Numbered from the stretch's first letter, positions 1 to 9,405 are shown. The stretch: DNA of 64,000 nucleotides from Vreelandella olivaria (GCF_023507745.1 NZ_JALPZO010000172.1:97054-161053), one strand, 5' to 3'. Notes: generated by a model not told the origin, from the letters alone. Made by a program: numbers and translations.

Positions 1-582
1 GCGAAAAACATCCGCACCTGGAGAGTACAGCGCCAGGGGGATAGGATCGCTTAGTGATGGTTGCTGGTTAACACCGACGGCCCAAATCAGTGGCTCACGG
101 CGAATAACCTCTCCTCCTGGCGAGTTGCGTTGTCGCGTTACCAACGCCAAATCAATATCGGCTGTTTTTACCTGCTCCACAAGGTGGGCGCTGGTGCCAC
201 AAATCACCTTTAGCCCCACCGCCGGATACAGCTGGTGAAAATAGGCAAACACAGAAGGCAACAGCGAGGCGTAATCCTCAGGGATACCGAGTGTCAAATC
301 ACCGGTCACTTGGCGGGCCTGCATGTCGTTCCAGGCTTCATCATTCAGGGCCAGTAAACGACGCGCATGGGAAAGTAAGCGCTCACCTTCTGACGTAAAG
401 CGCAGCCTTCGCCCCTCCCGTTCGTGCAAACTCATACCAAGTTGAGCTTCTAGCCGTTGTAACTGCATGCTCACTGTCGACTGGGTATACGCCAATCGCT
501 TTGCCGCTGCGGTGACGCTACCGGTATCGGCGATGGTCACTAGCGTCCGTAATAGTGTCAGATCAAGTGTTGGTGCGCGCAT
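1..582 (-). CDS. LysR-family transcriptional regulator (3' end beyond window)
   Basis: The reverse strand reads MRAPTLDLTLLRTLVTIADT and continues through a typical winged helix-turn-helix (AAKRLAYTQSTVSMQLQRLE, about residues 26-45) into a periplasmic-binding-protein-like effector domain. The frame is still open at base 1, so about the last third of the usual 290-300 residues is outside the window. The ATG at 582 is the only start that keeps the N-terminal helix. It is divergent from an EamA-type exporter, the usual arrangement for a LysR regulator controlling its neighbour; that regulatory link is inferred. Confidence 0.93.
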   Translation of the reverse strand, partial: MRAPTLDLTLLRTLVTIADTGSVTAAAKRLAYTQSTVSMQLQRLEAQLGMSLHEREGRRLRFTSEGERLLSHARRLLALNDEAWNDMQARQVTGDLTLGIPEDYASLLPSVFAYFHQLYPAVGLKVICGTSAHLVEQVKTADIDLALVTRQRNSPGGEVIRREPLIWAVGVNQQPSLSDPIPLALYSPGADVFR

Positions 583-594
583 ACATCACCATTA

Positions 595-611
595 TTGATA
601 TAACCAATCAA
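595..611. promoter_or_regulatory. candidate LysR box (TTGAT-N7-ATCAA)
   Basis: An inverted repeat TTGAT-ATAACCA-ATCAA of the T-N11-A type lies in the 100-bp gap between the divergent LysR and EamA genes, directly upstream of the regulator start. Position and form fit a LysR operator; binding is not shown. Confidence 0.45.
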
Positions 612-682
612 AAAAGATCGATATTGTGATGGGTGGTTGCTGAGTATGCTGTGGGCTATCACCACAAGGCAAGGAGAAACCC

Positions 683-1570
683 ATGCAACCCGTTCACCCT
701 CACGAGGTCGTTGCACGTTGGTACAGTGTTGGGGCAGCGCTTGTGGCCGTGATGCTCTGGAGCGTTGCACCGCTGATGGCAGAGCTTGCGCGTACCACTC
801 CGCCTTTCCAACTAACAGCGCTTACGTTATTGGCTGGCGCACTGGCCACGCTTCCTTTAAGCCGGCAGATCAATGTTTCCCGTGCCAATATGGCTTGGCA
901 GCTCAGCGTCTGGTTGGGCGTTCCGTTACTTATTGTTGGGGCTGTTGGTAGCTACTTTATAGGTATGCGTCTCGCACCCGCTGCGGAAGCTGCGCTGATT
1001 ACCTACACATGGCCCGTGCTGTTCGTACTGCTAAGCCAGTGGAGCCGCTTTGGCAGGTTGAAAATGGCGGGAGTGATAGGCGCACTCATTGCTTTTTCAG
1101 GCGCCGCAGTACTACTCCTGCCTCAGGCACTGAATGGAGGCTTTGGGGGAGCGGCCACTGGCTACGGATTGGCCTTAGTCGCTGCCTGCTGCTGGGCACT
1201 CTACTCCTGGCTGGGTCAAACCGCACCGGTGGCGTTATCCCCACTGTTGCCACGGTTACTGCTTATTGCCTGCGCTATCGCAGCAAGCGCCAGCTTTATT
1301 ACCGAGGGCAATCCGAGTGTGGTAAATGGTGAAGCCCTGCTGGCTGGCATTGCACTCGGATTGGGGCCCTATGGAGTGGCAATGGTAGCCTGGGATAAGG
1401 CACTGCGCTTTGGACAAGCCAGTGTTGTTGGCAGTCTCGCCTACGGGGTACCCGTTCTAGCGGCCCTTATATTGGTGCTGGCAGATATGAGCGTCCTGGA
1501 CTGGCGGCTACCTACTGCCGCCGTCCTGGTGGTCATCGGCTGTTTAAAAGCAGGCCACGTAGCTGGCTGA
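683..1570 (+). CDS. EamA/DMT-family transporter (aromatic amino acid exporter-like)
   Basis: The 295-residue protein is strongly hydrophobic with about ten predicted membrane segments arranged as two EamA halves, the standard drug/metabolite transporter layout. Features such as the early LWSVAPLMAEL helix and the YTWPVLFVLLSQW segment recall YddG-type exporters, but the substrate cannot be read from sequence. The start has a good ribosome site (AAGGAG, 6 bases before ATG). It is divergent from a LysR gene and ends 5 bp before the stop of the convergent lipoprotein gene. Confidence 0.88.
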   Translation: MQPVHPHEVVARWYSVGAALVAVMLWSVAPLMAELARTTPPFQLTALTLLAGALATLPLSRQINVSRANMAWQLSVWLGVPLLIVGAVGSYFIGMRLAPAAEAALITYTWPVLFVLLSQWSRFGRLKMAGVIGALIAFSGAAVLLLPQALNGGFGGAATGYGLALVAACCWALYSWLGQTAPVALSPLLPRLLLIACAIAASASFITEGNPSVVNGEALLAGIALGLGPYGVAMVAWDKALRFGQASVVGSLAYGVPVLAALILVLADMSVLDWRLPTAAVLVVIGCLKAGHVAG

Positions 1571-1575
1571 GCGCC

Positions 1576-2349
1576 TTAATGGCCTAAATAACGTGGCTTT
1601 GCTATGCCCTCCAGCTCATCAGTGGTTATCGTCAAGGAGGGCTGCCCTACAGCATAGGGGGCGATGTCATAAACGTTGTACTTCACCTCCCAGCCGGTTT
1701 CCAAAGGGGCAATATTACGGCTATCGCTTAAAGGCCAGGTGGCAGCAAACTGCTCATCCTGCTCCATCTCAGCCATCCAGCGCTGGTGCGCCTGGCCAAG
1801 CACCGCCTGAAACGCCTCCTGCTGCCCACCCAAGAGCATGTCATCGCCCGTTACAACGCGCTGTTGGCGTTCATCAATCACCATAAATTCTGTCATTGGC
1901 AACCCATGAGCCTGCCCGGCATGGTAGACATAGCTGTTGAGCTCCAGCACCAGAAGGTCGTTGTGGTGGGCGTATACGTCAGCCTTCAGCAGCGCTTCAC
2001 TGGCCATAAAATCAGGCCGTACCTGGCTATCTTCTGTTGCCAGATCGAAGAAGTTTTGCGCATAACCATCCCAGCTCTCCGCTGGCAGTGCACTCTCTTC
2101 GGTAATCCCCATGGCAAGTGTTAATAAGCGCGCTTGCAGTTGCTCAGTCAGCTCTGGCGACTGAGGAAACTCTAATGCTGACACCGTCACTGCTGAACAG
2201 TTTTCCCCCTGGCAGTCCGGCGCTACATAGTATTTTTCCACTGCCAGAGTGGCAAGGGAGAACGGCTCTGCGTTGCTGTTCTCCGATGTTTGGCACCCGC
2301 TAAGCAGTAGCACCATAAGGGCACATAATCCACTGGTAACTCGCAGCAT
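1576..2349 (-). CDS. DUF3298/RsiV-like lipoprotein
   Basis: A 257-residue protein with a clear lipoprotein signal: hydrophobic stretch then lipobox LLSGC with Cys19. The C-terminal half (about residues 130-245) has the DUF3298 look, with SYVYHAGQAHGLPMTEF and a following strand-rich segment, as in RsiV and PdaC-type envelope proteins. A strong AAGGAGG precedes the ATG. Likely anchored in the envelope facing the periplasm; the function is unknown, as for most of this family in proteobacteria. Confidence 0.82.
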   Translation of the reverse strand: MLRVTSGLCALMVLLLSGCQTSENSNAEPFSLATLAVEKYYVAPDCQGENCSAVTVSALEFPQSPELTEQLQARLLTLAMGITEESALPAESWDGYAQNFFDLATEDSQVRPDFMASEALLKADVYAHHNDLLVLELNSYVYHAGQAHGLPMTEFMVIDERQQRVVTGDDMLLGGQQEAFQAVLGQAHQRWMAEMEQDEQFAATWPLSDSRNIAPLETGWEVKYNVYDIAPYAVGQPSLTITTDELEGIAKPRYLGH

Positions 2350-2430
2350 AAAACCTCCTTGTTGGCAGACATCAGGCCATTCTTTTAAGTGGTGTGTTTC
2401 AAAGCGACTTATTTAGTTTAGCCAAATGTA

Positions 2431-2464
2431 AACACCCTTGCTGCATAAAGCGAACAAGGGTGTT
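2431..2464 (-). terminator. inverted repeat, possible terminator of the repeat-protein gene
   Basis: A perfect 10-bp stem (AACACCCTTG / CAAGGGTGTT) with a 14-base loop lies between the stop of the gene at 2514 and the start of the lipoprotein gene. Reading on the minus strand it is followed by TTTACATTT, so a weak intrinsic terminator is likely. Confidence 0.5.
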
Positions 2465-2513
2465 AAGGCGATACGTTGGTAACAGATGTACTACATTTTA
2501 CCTATCTGGCATT

Positions 2514-3959
2514 TTACGTATCTGGCTGCATTTCAGTTGGCTCGGTACGTACTTCCAGCTCATACAAGCCACTGCCACTGGCACTGAAACCACGTGCACT
2601 CACTGTATAGGTACCCGGCAGCAGCGCTTGTTCCAGAAGTGAATTGGTGCCACCACCACCATCGTCATCGCTATAGGAAACGCCTTCGCCATATAGCTCG
2701 ATATAGGTGTCGAAGTCAGTGGAGTTCATTCTTATCGTGACCAGCGAGCTTTCCTCTAACGTAAGTTCATACATCAGTGGCTCACCGCTATACCAGCCAT
2801 TTAGCGTTTCATCAGGCGTTAACGCGCCCTCATTACGCAGCTCTACGCCTTCGGGTAACTCTTTGAGCTCAACCGACAGGGTGAATAAACCACTGTCGTA
2901 GCCAAAGGCCGTACGGGCAGTCAACTGATAGACACCTGGGGCCAGGAAGTCAGTAATACGGGCATCCAGGTTGCCAGCGCTGTCATCATCTTCACGGTAG
3001 TAGCCGTTAGGCCCCTGTAGTACCAGATACGAGTCGACATCGTTTGACCCCATCTGGACCTGATACATGCCCGCCTCTTCAATTTCCAACTCATATTGAA
3101 GGTCTTGACCGCTGTACCAACCGTTTAAAGAGTCATCGGGGGTAATGGTGCCATCATTACGCAACTCACCATCTCCCGGCAGTTCTCGCGGCTCGGCAGT
3201 TAAGGTGAATACACCATTGCCATCACCATATGCAGTACGTGCTGTCAGCTTATAGTCGCCTGGCGCAAGGAAATCAGAGATCCGTGCATTCAGATTACCT
3301 GCGCTGTCATCATCTTCACGGTGGTAGCCATGGGGGCCTTCCAGCACTAAATAGGCATCGAAGTCATCCGCATGCATCTCAATTTGGTACATGCCTGCTT
3401 CTTCGATTGTCAGGGTTAGCTCACGGGCAGTGCCATCCAACCAGCTATCAATCGGCGCGTCTATGGTGAGCGTGTCCGAATCACTCAGTTCAATGGTACG
3501 GCTATTAATGCTGAAGGGACCGTAGCTATGGGCATCAGCTCCACTGACCACCACGATATAGTCGCCACTCTCTTCGATACGGTGACGGACCGTTGGGGCA
3601 CTTTTCAGCAGTTCGAGCTGATCATCATATAAAGCGACAATCCCTTGCAGAGCCCCACGCAGGGAAATCTCTACCAGTTCATCCTCTTCCAGGCTAATGG
3701 CATAACGTAAGAACCGGCTGCCATCTTTACCATTTAACTCACCGGCTGAGGTGATTTCACCACGAGTACGCTCACCCAACGTTAAACTATCCAGGCCCGC
3801 CACTGCGGAGTTTCGGTACTGCTCTGCCGCGGCGTTTTCCTCGGCAGGGGGTCCCTCAACGGCAGGTGTCGCGCCAGGCATTGCTTGCGCTGCTAAAAAG
3901 CCAACAACAGCACCGCCGACCGCAGCGATGATCAGCGTGAATGGGGAAGACTTGGCCAT
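2514..3959 (-). CDS. exported/anchored protein with tandem pre-peptidase-like repeats
   Basis: I place the start at 3959 (MAKSSPFTL), where AAGGA stands 7 bases upstream, not at the in-frame ATG eight codons earlier. The 481-residue product has one N-terminal membrane helix or signal (SPFTLIIAAVGGAVVGFLAA) followed by acidic beta-rich repeats. Three consecutive units begin near GWYSG or SWLDG and contain LEGPHGYHREDDDSAGN-like blocks; two of them are almost identical, the third ends GEGVSYSDDDGGGG. This resembles bacterial pre-peptidase C-terminal (PPC) domains, which bind calcium and occur on secreted enzymes, but no catalytic domain is present. Probably a periplasmic or surface binding/stability protein. 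Confidence 0.8.
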   Translation of the reverse strand: MAKSSPFTLIIAAVGGAVVGFLAAQAMPGATPAVEGPPAEENAAAEQYRNSAVAGLDSLTLGERTRGEITSAGELNGKDGSRFLRYAISLEEDELVEISLRGALQGIVALYDDQLELLKSAPTVRHRIEESGDYIVVVSGADAHSYGPFSINSRTIELSDSDTLTIDAPIDSWLDGTARELTLTIEEAGMYQIEMHADDFDAYLVLEGPHGYHREDDDSAGNLNARISDFLAPGDYKLTARTAYGDGNGVFTLTAEPRELPGDGELRNDGTITPDDSLNGWYSGQDLQYELEIEEAGMYQVQMGSNDVDSYLVLQGPNGYYREDDDSAGNLDARITDFLAPGVYQLTARTAFGYDSGLFTLSVELKELPEGVELRNEGALTPDETLNGWYSGEPLMYELTLEESSLVTIRMNSTDFDTYIELYGEGVSYSDDDGGGGTNSLLEQALLPGTYTVSARGFSASGSGLYELEVRTEPTEMQPDT

Positions 3960-4278
3960 ACGTGCATCCTTGTTCGGTAGCAATAATGCGGAAGATAAAG
4001 CAAGCCGAAATTATATGACGCTTAACTGAATAAAGTGAGCATTTAATAGAAACATTGCAGTGCACAAAAGCAGCGTCTGGAACTCATCCGCTGGCTCGCG
4101 ATAACTTACTGAATCTCAAGCCCATAACGCCAAGATTAAAAAATCGTAATTTTGAGGCCATTTGTAGCGATCTCCTTAAAGCTTGCCGTCTCGAAAAGAG
4201 CACGTTACTATCCTTGAGCCTAGCAGGCACCTCATCAATGAAAGTGGCATTAGTGACACATAAAACTGAGGTACTCCC

Positions 4279-4662
4279 ATGGGAGCCCATAAACGATTAC
4301 TCCAAACGAGTTGCTTAGCGGCGTTACTCATTACCTTCACCGCTAATGGTGCTTTTGCACACGGTCTAGAAATACAGGAAGGTGTTGCTTCCTTCTATAG
4401 TGACCGCTTCCAGGGTGCCACCACCGCCAGTGGAGAACCCTTCGACCAACAGGCACTCACCGCAGCGCACCCAAGCTTGCCGTTTGGAACCAAAGTGCTG
4501 GTAACACGTCCCGATACCGGGCAGGAAGTAGAGGTGCTGATCAACGACCGCGGCCCCTTTGTGCAAGGGCGTATTATTGATCTTTCAAAGCGGGCGGCCA
4601 GCAAGTTAGGCATGATTCGCCGGGGCACAGCCCCCGTGATGCTGACCCTGTTAGACTCATAG
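4279..4662 (+). CDS. RlpA-family double-psi beta-barrel protein, exported
   Basis: The 127-residue protein has a signal peptide ending at AFA-HG and then a single DPBB domain with the family motifs GVASFYSDRFQGATTASGE, LPFGTKVLVT and VLINDRGPFVQGRIIDLS. The Asp of NDRGPF is the conserved acidic residue of RlpA-type lytic transglycosylases. It lacks the C-terminal SPOR domain of full RlpA, so septal targeting is unlikely; it belongs to the short, stand-alone class acting on peptidoglycan in the periplasm. Alone between convergent and divergent genes. Confidence 0.88.
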   Translation: MGAHKRLLQTSCLAALLITFTANGAFAHGLEIQEGVASFYSDRFQGATTASGEPFDQQALTAAHPSLPFGTKVLVTRPDTGQEVEVLINDRGPFVQGRIIDLSKRAASKLGMIRRGTAPVMLTLLDS

Positions 4663-4722
4663 CGAATTAACGGATAACACACCCGCAAGTGTGTGATACC
4701 CCTTAAACGATCAGTGTCGCAA

Positions 4723-4744
4723 GGCGGCCCACCACCGGGCCGCC
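4723..4744. terminator. bidirectional terminator between rlpA-like and TonB receptor genes
   Basis: A perfect 8-bp all-GC stem (GGCGGCCC / GGGCCGCC, 6-base loop) sits between two convergent genes and is followed on the plus strand by CATTTGTATT. Confidence 0.7.
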
Positions 4745-4776
4745 CATTTGTATTAACTGCCCCACCAATCACAACG

Positions 4777-6831
4777 TTAAAAACGCAACGCTACTCCACC
4801 GTACACACTGCGCCCAGGAGCAGGCTCATAGAAACGGCCAAAGGTGCCATTCAGGCGTACATTAGCGTAGTGGTCATCATCTAATAGGTTGCGCACCCCT
4901 ACATAGGCATTAAGCCGGGTATCACCACCCAACTGCCAACCATCGCCAGTACGCAGGTTGACCAGCCAGTAGCTATCGATCGCAGTTTCATTGGCATTGT
5001 CTGCCACCATACCACCCACATACTCGGTTTCCAGGGTGGCAAAACGCTCTCCCTGCCCCTCCCAGGTCAACTGACTGACCCAGGTTTGTTCTGGCAAGCC
5101 AGGAATGCGGTTTCCATCAAAGCGCTCGGCAGGCGTTGAAAAACGATCAAACTCGTAACGTGCCAGCGTCAAGGCGCTACTTAACCGCCACTGATCAGCA
5201 AGCTGCCAGCCCACCGCCAGCTCCACGCCATCCCTGTTGGTGTCGCCAGCATTCTGGTAGAACGTGCGCGCCCCTTCATCAAAGGGCACCAACTCATCGC
5301 GTACACGCACTGAAAAGAGTGCCATATCATAATCCATGGCCAATGGTTCGATATAACCACGTAAGCCCACTTCACGGTTCCAGGCTTTTTGCGGCTCAAT
5401 GGCTGGATTAAAACCACCTCCAGCGGGGTTGGCAAATTCGGCAAAGGACGGTGTTTCAAACGCGGTGCCGGTATTGATATACGCTTGATGCTGAGGACGA
5501 TAACGGTAACTTAAACCTGCCGAACCGCTCCACTCATTAAAGGTACGCTTGCCACTCTGGTCACCATCCACCAGATAGCGGTCATCCACCTCAAGCGCTA
5601 CACGATCAAACCGCGCTCCTAGTGAAAACGTCACTGCTTCAGAAAGAGACAGATCAGCCTGAGCAAAGATTCCCGTTGCTGTGGCAGTTTGCGTTTCCTC
5701 GGCCACCTGCTCACCAACAGCGCCCTGTGAGTTCACGTCATTGCGAAAGCGGTCGTCGTCCTGACGCGCCACATCGACTCCCACAATGTAGCTCAGCGGT
5801 AAACTGCCCAACGCGACATCCTGATGATGCTCACTACTGGCACCCACATAGTCACGCTGATAACCCAGGCGGCTATCCCCCACGTAGGGTAATTGCTGTT
5901 CAAAATCGCGCTGGGCAATAAACCCTCTCAAATAGAACTCGCCAGGGCCCGCTGCCAGATCTTCATACTGCAAACCTATCAGCTGTTGATCCACACTTTG
6001 CCGTGCATCCAGGGCTAAGGAGTTGGGTGCGGCCTGATGACGCCCCTCCGCCACTTCCTGTGCAGTAAGCGCCCCGGCATCCTCTGAGCGTGGGTTCTCA
6101 AGTAAATTAATAATCGCCGTTATCGCCCGTTCACTACCCAGCTCCCGGCGTAACTTGGCATTGAGCAAGTACTTCTCGGTAGAGCTTTGTTCACGATAGC
6201 CACCGATATTAAGGGCAGACAGACTAACGTTATGCGACCACCCTTCATGGGCACCACTATTCTGAAGCGCCACTTTTTGATAACCATCGCTACCCGCACC
6301 AACACTGAACCGGGAGCCGGGGTTTTCCCGACCATCTGCGGTGGTAATATCAATCACACCACCCGCTGCATTGCCATACAGCACAGATGAAGGGCCACGA
6401 ATCACTTCAATACGTTCTACACTGTCCAAATCAATAGCATCCAACTGGGCTTGCCCATCAGGAAGCGTATAGGGAATGCCATCCACCATGACCGTAATAC
6501 CGCGCACACCAAAAGGGGCACGTGCTCCAAAGCCGCGTATCGCAATCCGCTGCCCCTGGGCAAAATTATCGCGGTTTTGCAGAAACACACCGGGTACACG
6601 CACCAATGATTCATCCAACCGGACCCGCTGTTGCCCCTGGGAGATATCATCCGCTTCCAGCGTCGATACCGCCGCAGGCGTGGCATAGAGTTCGCGGGCA
6701 AGGCGTGGTGCGCTCACTTCCACCGTTTGCAACTCAGTCGCCGCTTCACCATCCGTAACCGTTTGGGCCCATAACGGGCTGGCGATAACAGTGCTTGTAA
6801 GTAGCAGCGAAGACGGCATTAACTTTCCCAT
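4777..6831 (-). CDS. TonB-dependent outer-membrane receptor
   Basis: A 684-residue protein with an N-terminal signal ending near SPLWAQ, a plug domain (about residues 40-155; VPGVFLQNRDN, RIAIRGFGARAPFGVRG and IEVIRGPSSVLYGNAAGGV are hallmark blocks) and a long 22-strand barrel that ends with the C-terminal Phe typical of Omp85/BAM substrates. The barrel resembles ferric-chelate receptors (NPAGGGFNPAIEPQKAWNREVG near residue 470), so uptake of an iron chelate is the default guess; the ligand is not readable. No TonB/ExbBD genes lie nearby. An AraC gene lies upstream in the same direction and may control it. Confidence 0.92.
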   Translation of the reverse strand: MGKLMPSSLLLTSTVIASPLWAQTVTDGEAATELQTVEVSAPRLARELYATPAAVSTLEADDISQGQQRVRLDESLVRVPGVFLQNRDNFAQGQRIAIRGFGARAPFGVRGITVMVDGIPYTLPDGQAQLDAIDLDSVERIEVIRGPSSVLYGNAAGGVIDITTADGRENPGSRFSVGAGSDGYQKVALQNSGAHEGWSHNVSLSALNIGGYREQSSTEKYLLNAKLRRELGSERAITAIINLLENPRSEDAGALTAQEVAEGRHQAAPNSLALDARQSVDQQLIGLQYEDLAAGPGEFYLRGFIAQRDFEQQLPYVGDSRLGYQRDYVGASSEHHQDVALGSLPLSYIVGVDVARQDDDRFRNDVNSQGAVGEQVAEETQTATATGIFAQADLSLSEAVTFSLGARFDRVALEVDDRYLVDGDQSGKRTFNEWSGSAGLSYRYRPQHQAYINTGTAFETPSFAEFANPAGGGFNPAIEPQKAWNREVGLRGYIEPLAMDYDMALFSVRVRDELVPFDEGARTFYQNAGDTNRDGVELAVGWQLADQWRLSSALTLARYEFDRFSTPAERFDGNRIPGLPEQTWVSQLTWEGQGERFATLETEYVGGMVADNANETAIDSYWLVNLRTGDGWQLGGDTRLNAYVGVRNLLDDDHYANVRLNGTFGRFYEPAPGRSVYGGVALRF

Positions 6832-6882
6832 GGCATCCTATCCTGGTGAGTTCTCATATGTGGTTCTGGAATTTAGGATAGC

Positions 6883-6903
6883 CGCTTCACTGCTAGTGAA
6901 GCG
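6883..6903. promoter_or_regulatory. 21-bp palindrome upstream of the TonB receptor
   Basis: CGCTTCACT-GCT-AGTGAAGCG is a perfect 9-bp inverted repeat 52 bases before the receptor start and downstream of the AraC stop. It could be an operator for the receptor gene or a short terminator of the AraC gene; no T-run follows, which favours an operator. It does not match a Fur box. Confidence 0.45.
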
Positions 6904-6999
6904 CTTATTTGTGTCAACTATCTCTCCAGCAGAACACACCTGTTCTTGTTGTATAGCATTAACTTGCAGGTAGGCAGGTAATAAACGCTTATCACGCTA

Positions 7000-7944
7000 T
7001 TAGTGCGGCAAAGCGATATCTGCCAAGTGAGTTGGCGGCAACAGCCCCAGAACCTTCTTCATGGAACGTACCTCCTCAGTGGGCGGTCGACCGAAAAAGC
7101 GCTTAAATTCACGGCTGAACTGTGATGCACTTTCATACCCCACTCGATTCGCTGCTGACGCAGCCGTTAACCCATCCCGTATCATCAGCAGCCGGGCATG
7201 GTGCAAACGGGTGGATTTAATGTACTGAATAGGGGATGTTTGAGTAACGGCTTTGAAGTGAACGTGAAAAGCAGGTGTGCTCATGCCCGCCTCTCCAGCC
7301 AGGCTACTGACCTCCAGTGTATCAGCGTAATTCGTATGAATTCTCCTTAAGGCCTTCGCGATTTTACCAAACTGGCCATAATGTGAGAGCGCAGAACGAA
7401 CGCTACCGCCCTGCTCGCCCACCAGCACCCGATAGAAGATTTCTTTGACAATGAGAGGGGCCAGGATGCGTGCGTCTGCTGGGGAGGCCAAAGCGTCCAG
7501 CAAGCGTAATGTCGCATCCAGCAGTGGCTCTCCAAGTGGGGTAGACAGCATCCCCCGTGGTGCATCCAGCGTATTACCACCCGACGCTTCCAACATCGTT
7601 ACCAGTTCAGAGATAACCACCGCATCCAGCCGGATAGAAAGGCCAAGCATCGGCTCTTCCGGGCTTGCTTCCGTTTCCGATGTGAATGGTAACGGCACTG
7701 AAAGCACAAGATAGTGTTGTGCATCATAGATATAGATGTCATCTCCCAGATAACCACGTTTACGGCCCTGGCAGATAATCACGATGCAGGGTTCATAAAG
7801 AGCAGGGGTATGTTTAAGGGGACGGTTAGCGCGCATTAAGCGCACGCTATCCAACAGCGACTGGGTGTACCCTTCATGTGGTGCTAATTGATACAAGCGC
7901 TCGATAATCCTGTCGTGAACCTGAGAGTCGCTACCTGTCGTCAT
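7000..7944 (-). CDS. AraC-family transcriptional regulator (AraC_N type)
   Basis: I take the ATG at 7944, which has AGGTGG 5 bases upstream, rather than the GTG codons just before. The product (314 residues) has the N-terminal AraC_N domain (ALYEPCIVIICQGRKRGYLGD, about residues 45-70) and two C-terminal helix-turn-helix motifs (LEVSSLAGEAGMSTPAFHVH and AASAANRVGYESASQFSREF). Regulators of this class often control divergent SDR or aldo/keto reductase genes. Here an SDR operon starts 223 bp away on the other strand. Confidence 0.92.
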   Translation of the reverse strand: MTTGSDSQVHDRIIERLYQLAPHEGYTQSLLDSVRLMRANRPLKHTPALYEPCIVIICQGRKRGYLGDDIYIYDAQHYLVLSVPLPFTSETEASPEEPMLGLSIRLDAVVISELVTMLEASGGNTLDAPRGMLSTPLGEPLLDATLRLLDALASPADARILAPLIVKEIFYRVLVGEQGGSVRSALSHYGQFGKIAKALRRIHTNYADTLEVSSLAGEAGMSTPAFHVHFKAVTQTSPIQYIKSTRLHHARLLMIRDGLTAASAANRVGYESASQFSREFKRFFGRPPTEEVRSMKKVLGLLPPTHLADIALPH

Positions 7945-8070
7945 ACCCACCACCTGCTCACTGGATGCAGTTTGATAAAGAAAACAATAAGCCCGTCAAT
8001 ATGCGTCATTACGGTATAAGAGCAATATACATGCTTTATGCTGAAACTCAGTACCTAAAACCATCCATCA

Positions 8071-8100
8071 AATAGAATTAGGCAAACATGCAATAGAATT
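8071..8100. promoter_or_regulatory. direct repeat AATAGAATT in AraC-SDR intergenic region
   Basis: AATAGAATT occurs at 8071-8079 and 8092-8100, 21 bp apart (two helical turns), between the divergent AraC and SDR genes. Same-side direct repeats at this spacing are the usual form of AraC operators. Inferred only. Confidence 0.4.
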
Positions 8101-8167
8101 GTCTCTATTGCCACTGCCAGCCAGCCTCTAATCTTCTCCAGGTACATACCCTCTGGAGGATTAACCC

Positions 8168-8902
8168 ATGCCCCATTCATCCACATCCAAAGTCATTTTA
8201 TTAACCGGCGCCAGCAGCGGCATTGGCGAGGCCACTGCCCGCTGGCTAGCAAGGCAAGGCCACCGGCTGGTCATTGGCGCCCGCCGCACGGATAGGCTGG
8301 AGGCATTGAGCCACGCCATTCGTGCCGATGGTGGCACGGTGGATTATCAAACGCTGGACGTTACTGATCTTGCAGCTATGCAAGCGTTTGCCAATTTCGC
8401 GCTCAATACCCATGGCCGTATCGATGTCATCATCAATAATGCCGGTGTTATGCCGCTTTCACCCTTGGCAGCGCTCAAGATTGACGAGTGGAACCGCATG
8501 ATTGATGTCAATATTCGCGGTGTTCTCAATGGCATCGCTGCCGTTCTACCCACCATGCAGGCTCAGGAAAAGGGCCAGGTGATCAATATTTCCTCCATTG
8601 GCGGCCTTATGGTCGTGCCTACCGCTGCCGTTTACTGCGCCACCAAATATGCCGTACGCGCTATTTCCGATGGATTACGCCAGGAAACCAATAACATCCG
8701 CGTCACCTGTGTCTATCCAGGCGTGGTGGAGTCCGAACTGGCGAACACCATCACCGACCCCGAATCGGCCAAACTGATGGAAACCTATCGGCAGATTGCT
8801 CTCAAACCCGAGGCCATTGCATCAGCCATCGCGCATGTTATCGGTCAGCCGGATGACGTTGATACCAGCGACATTGTGGTACGACCCACAGCGAGCAACT
8901 AA
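8168..8902 (+). CDS. SDR-family NAD(P)-dependent oxidoreductase
   Basis: A 244-residue classical short-chain dehydrogenase: cofactor motif TGASSGIG (residues 14-21), GARR after beta2 suggesting NADP preference, NNAG, the catalytic Ser of ISSIGG and YCATK for the Tyr-Lys pair. AGGA stands before the ATG (CTGGAGGATTAACCC). It is the first gene of a three-gene run with a CMD-family and an Atu4866-like gene and is divergent from an AraC regulator; substrate unknown. Confidence 0.93.
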   Translation: MPHSSTSKVILLTGASSGIGEATARWLARQGHRLVIGARRTDRLEALSHAIRADGGTVDYQTLDVTDLAAMQAFANFALNTHGRIDVIINNAGVMPLSPLAALKIDEWNRMIDVNIRGVLNGIAAVLPTMQAQEKGQVINISSIGGLMVVPTAAVYCATKYAVRAISDGLRQETNNIRVTCVYPGVVESELANTITDPESAKLMETYRQIALKPEAIASAIAHVIGQPDDVDTSDIVVRPTASN

Positions 8903-8943
8903 TTCTTGCCCATGTTTTTAGCAACGACTCCGCGGAGTAAATA

Positions 8944-9393
8944 ATGAAACGTCAAATGGCTTTATTGCCCTTCCTGACGCTTGCCTGCGCACTATTTCCG
9001 TTTGCTGCACAGGCAACGACGACAGAAGCCCGCAGCGAGCGAGGAGCAGAAGTAATTCGCAATCTTAATCAAGGTGCAGACCAACCAAACCTGGAAGCAA
9101 TGCGCGAAGAGTTCCCTTTTCTCGCCGAAGCCACGGAAGCTTATGCTCTTGGCGATGTCTGGAGTCGTTCTGGCCTTGATGACCGGACACGCCAACTGAC
9201 AGCAGTAGCGGTGATGGCCGCCCTGGGCGAGGTTGGCATGATGCGTGTCCATGCGGGTTACGCACTTAACATTGGCGTTAGCGAGGAAGAGCTTAAGGAA
9301 GTGATCTATATGATCACGGTACCTGCTGGCTTCCCCCGTGCCATTGCTGCATCTCAGGTTCTATCCGAGCTGTTTGCCGAACGTGATACCTAG
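8944..9393 (+). CDS. exported carboxymuconolactone decarboxylase (CMD)-family protein
   Basis: The 149-residue protein begins with a signal peptide (LPFLTLACALFPFAAQA) followed by an all-helical CMD core with DDRTRQLTAVAVMAALGE and MRVHAGYALNIGVSEEELKE. The conserved His of the family is kept (VHAGYA), but there is no CxxC pair, so it is not an AhpD-type peroxidase. Export of a CMD fold to the periplasm is uncommon compared with cytosolic members. Ribosome site CGGAGTAA lies just before the ATG; 41 bp after the SDR. Confidence 0.85.
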   Translation: MKRQMALLPFLTLACALFPFAAQATTTEARSERGAEVIRNLNQGADQPNLEAMREEFPFLAEATEAYALGDVWSRSGLDDRTRQLTAVAVMAALGEVGMMRVHAGYALNIGVSEEELKEVIYMITVPAGFPRAIAASQVLSELFAERDT

Positions 9394-9405
9394 AGAGAGG
9401 TGTTT

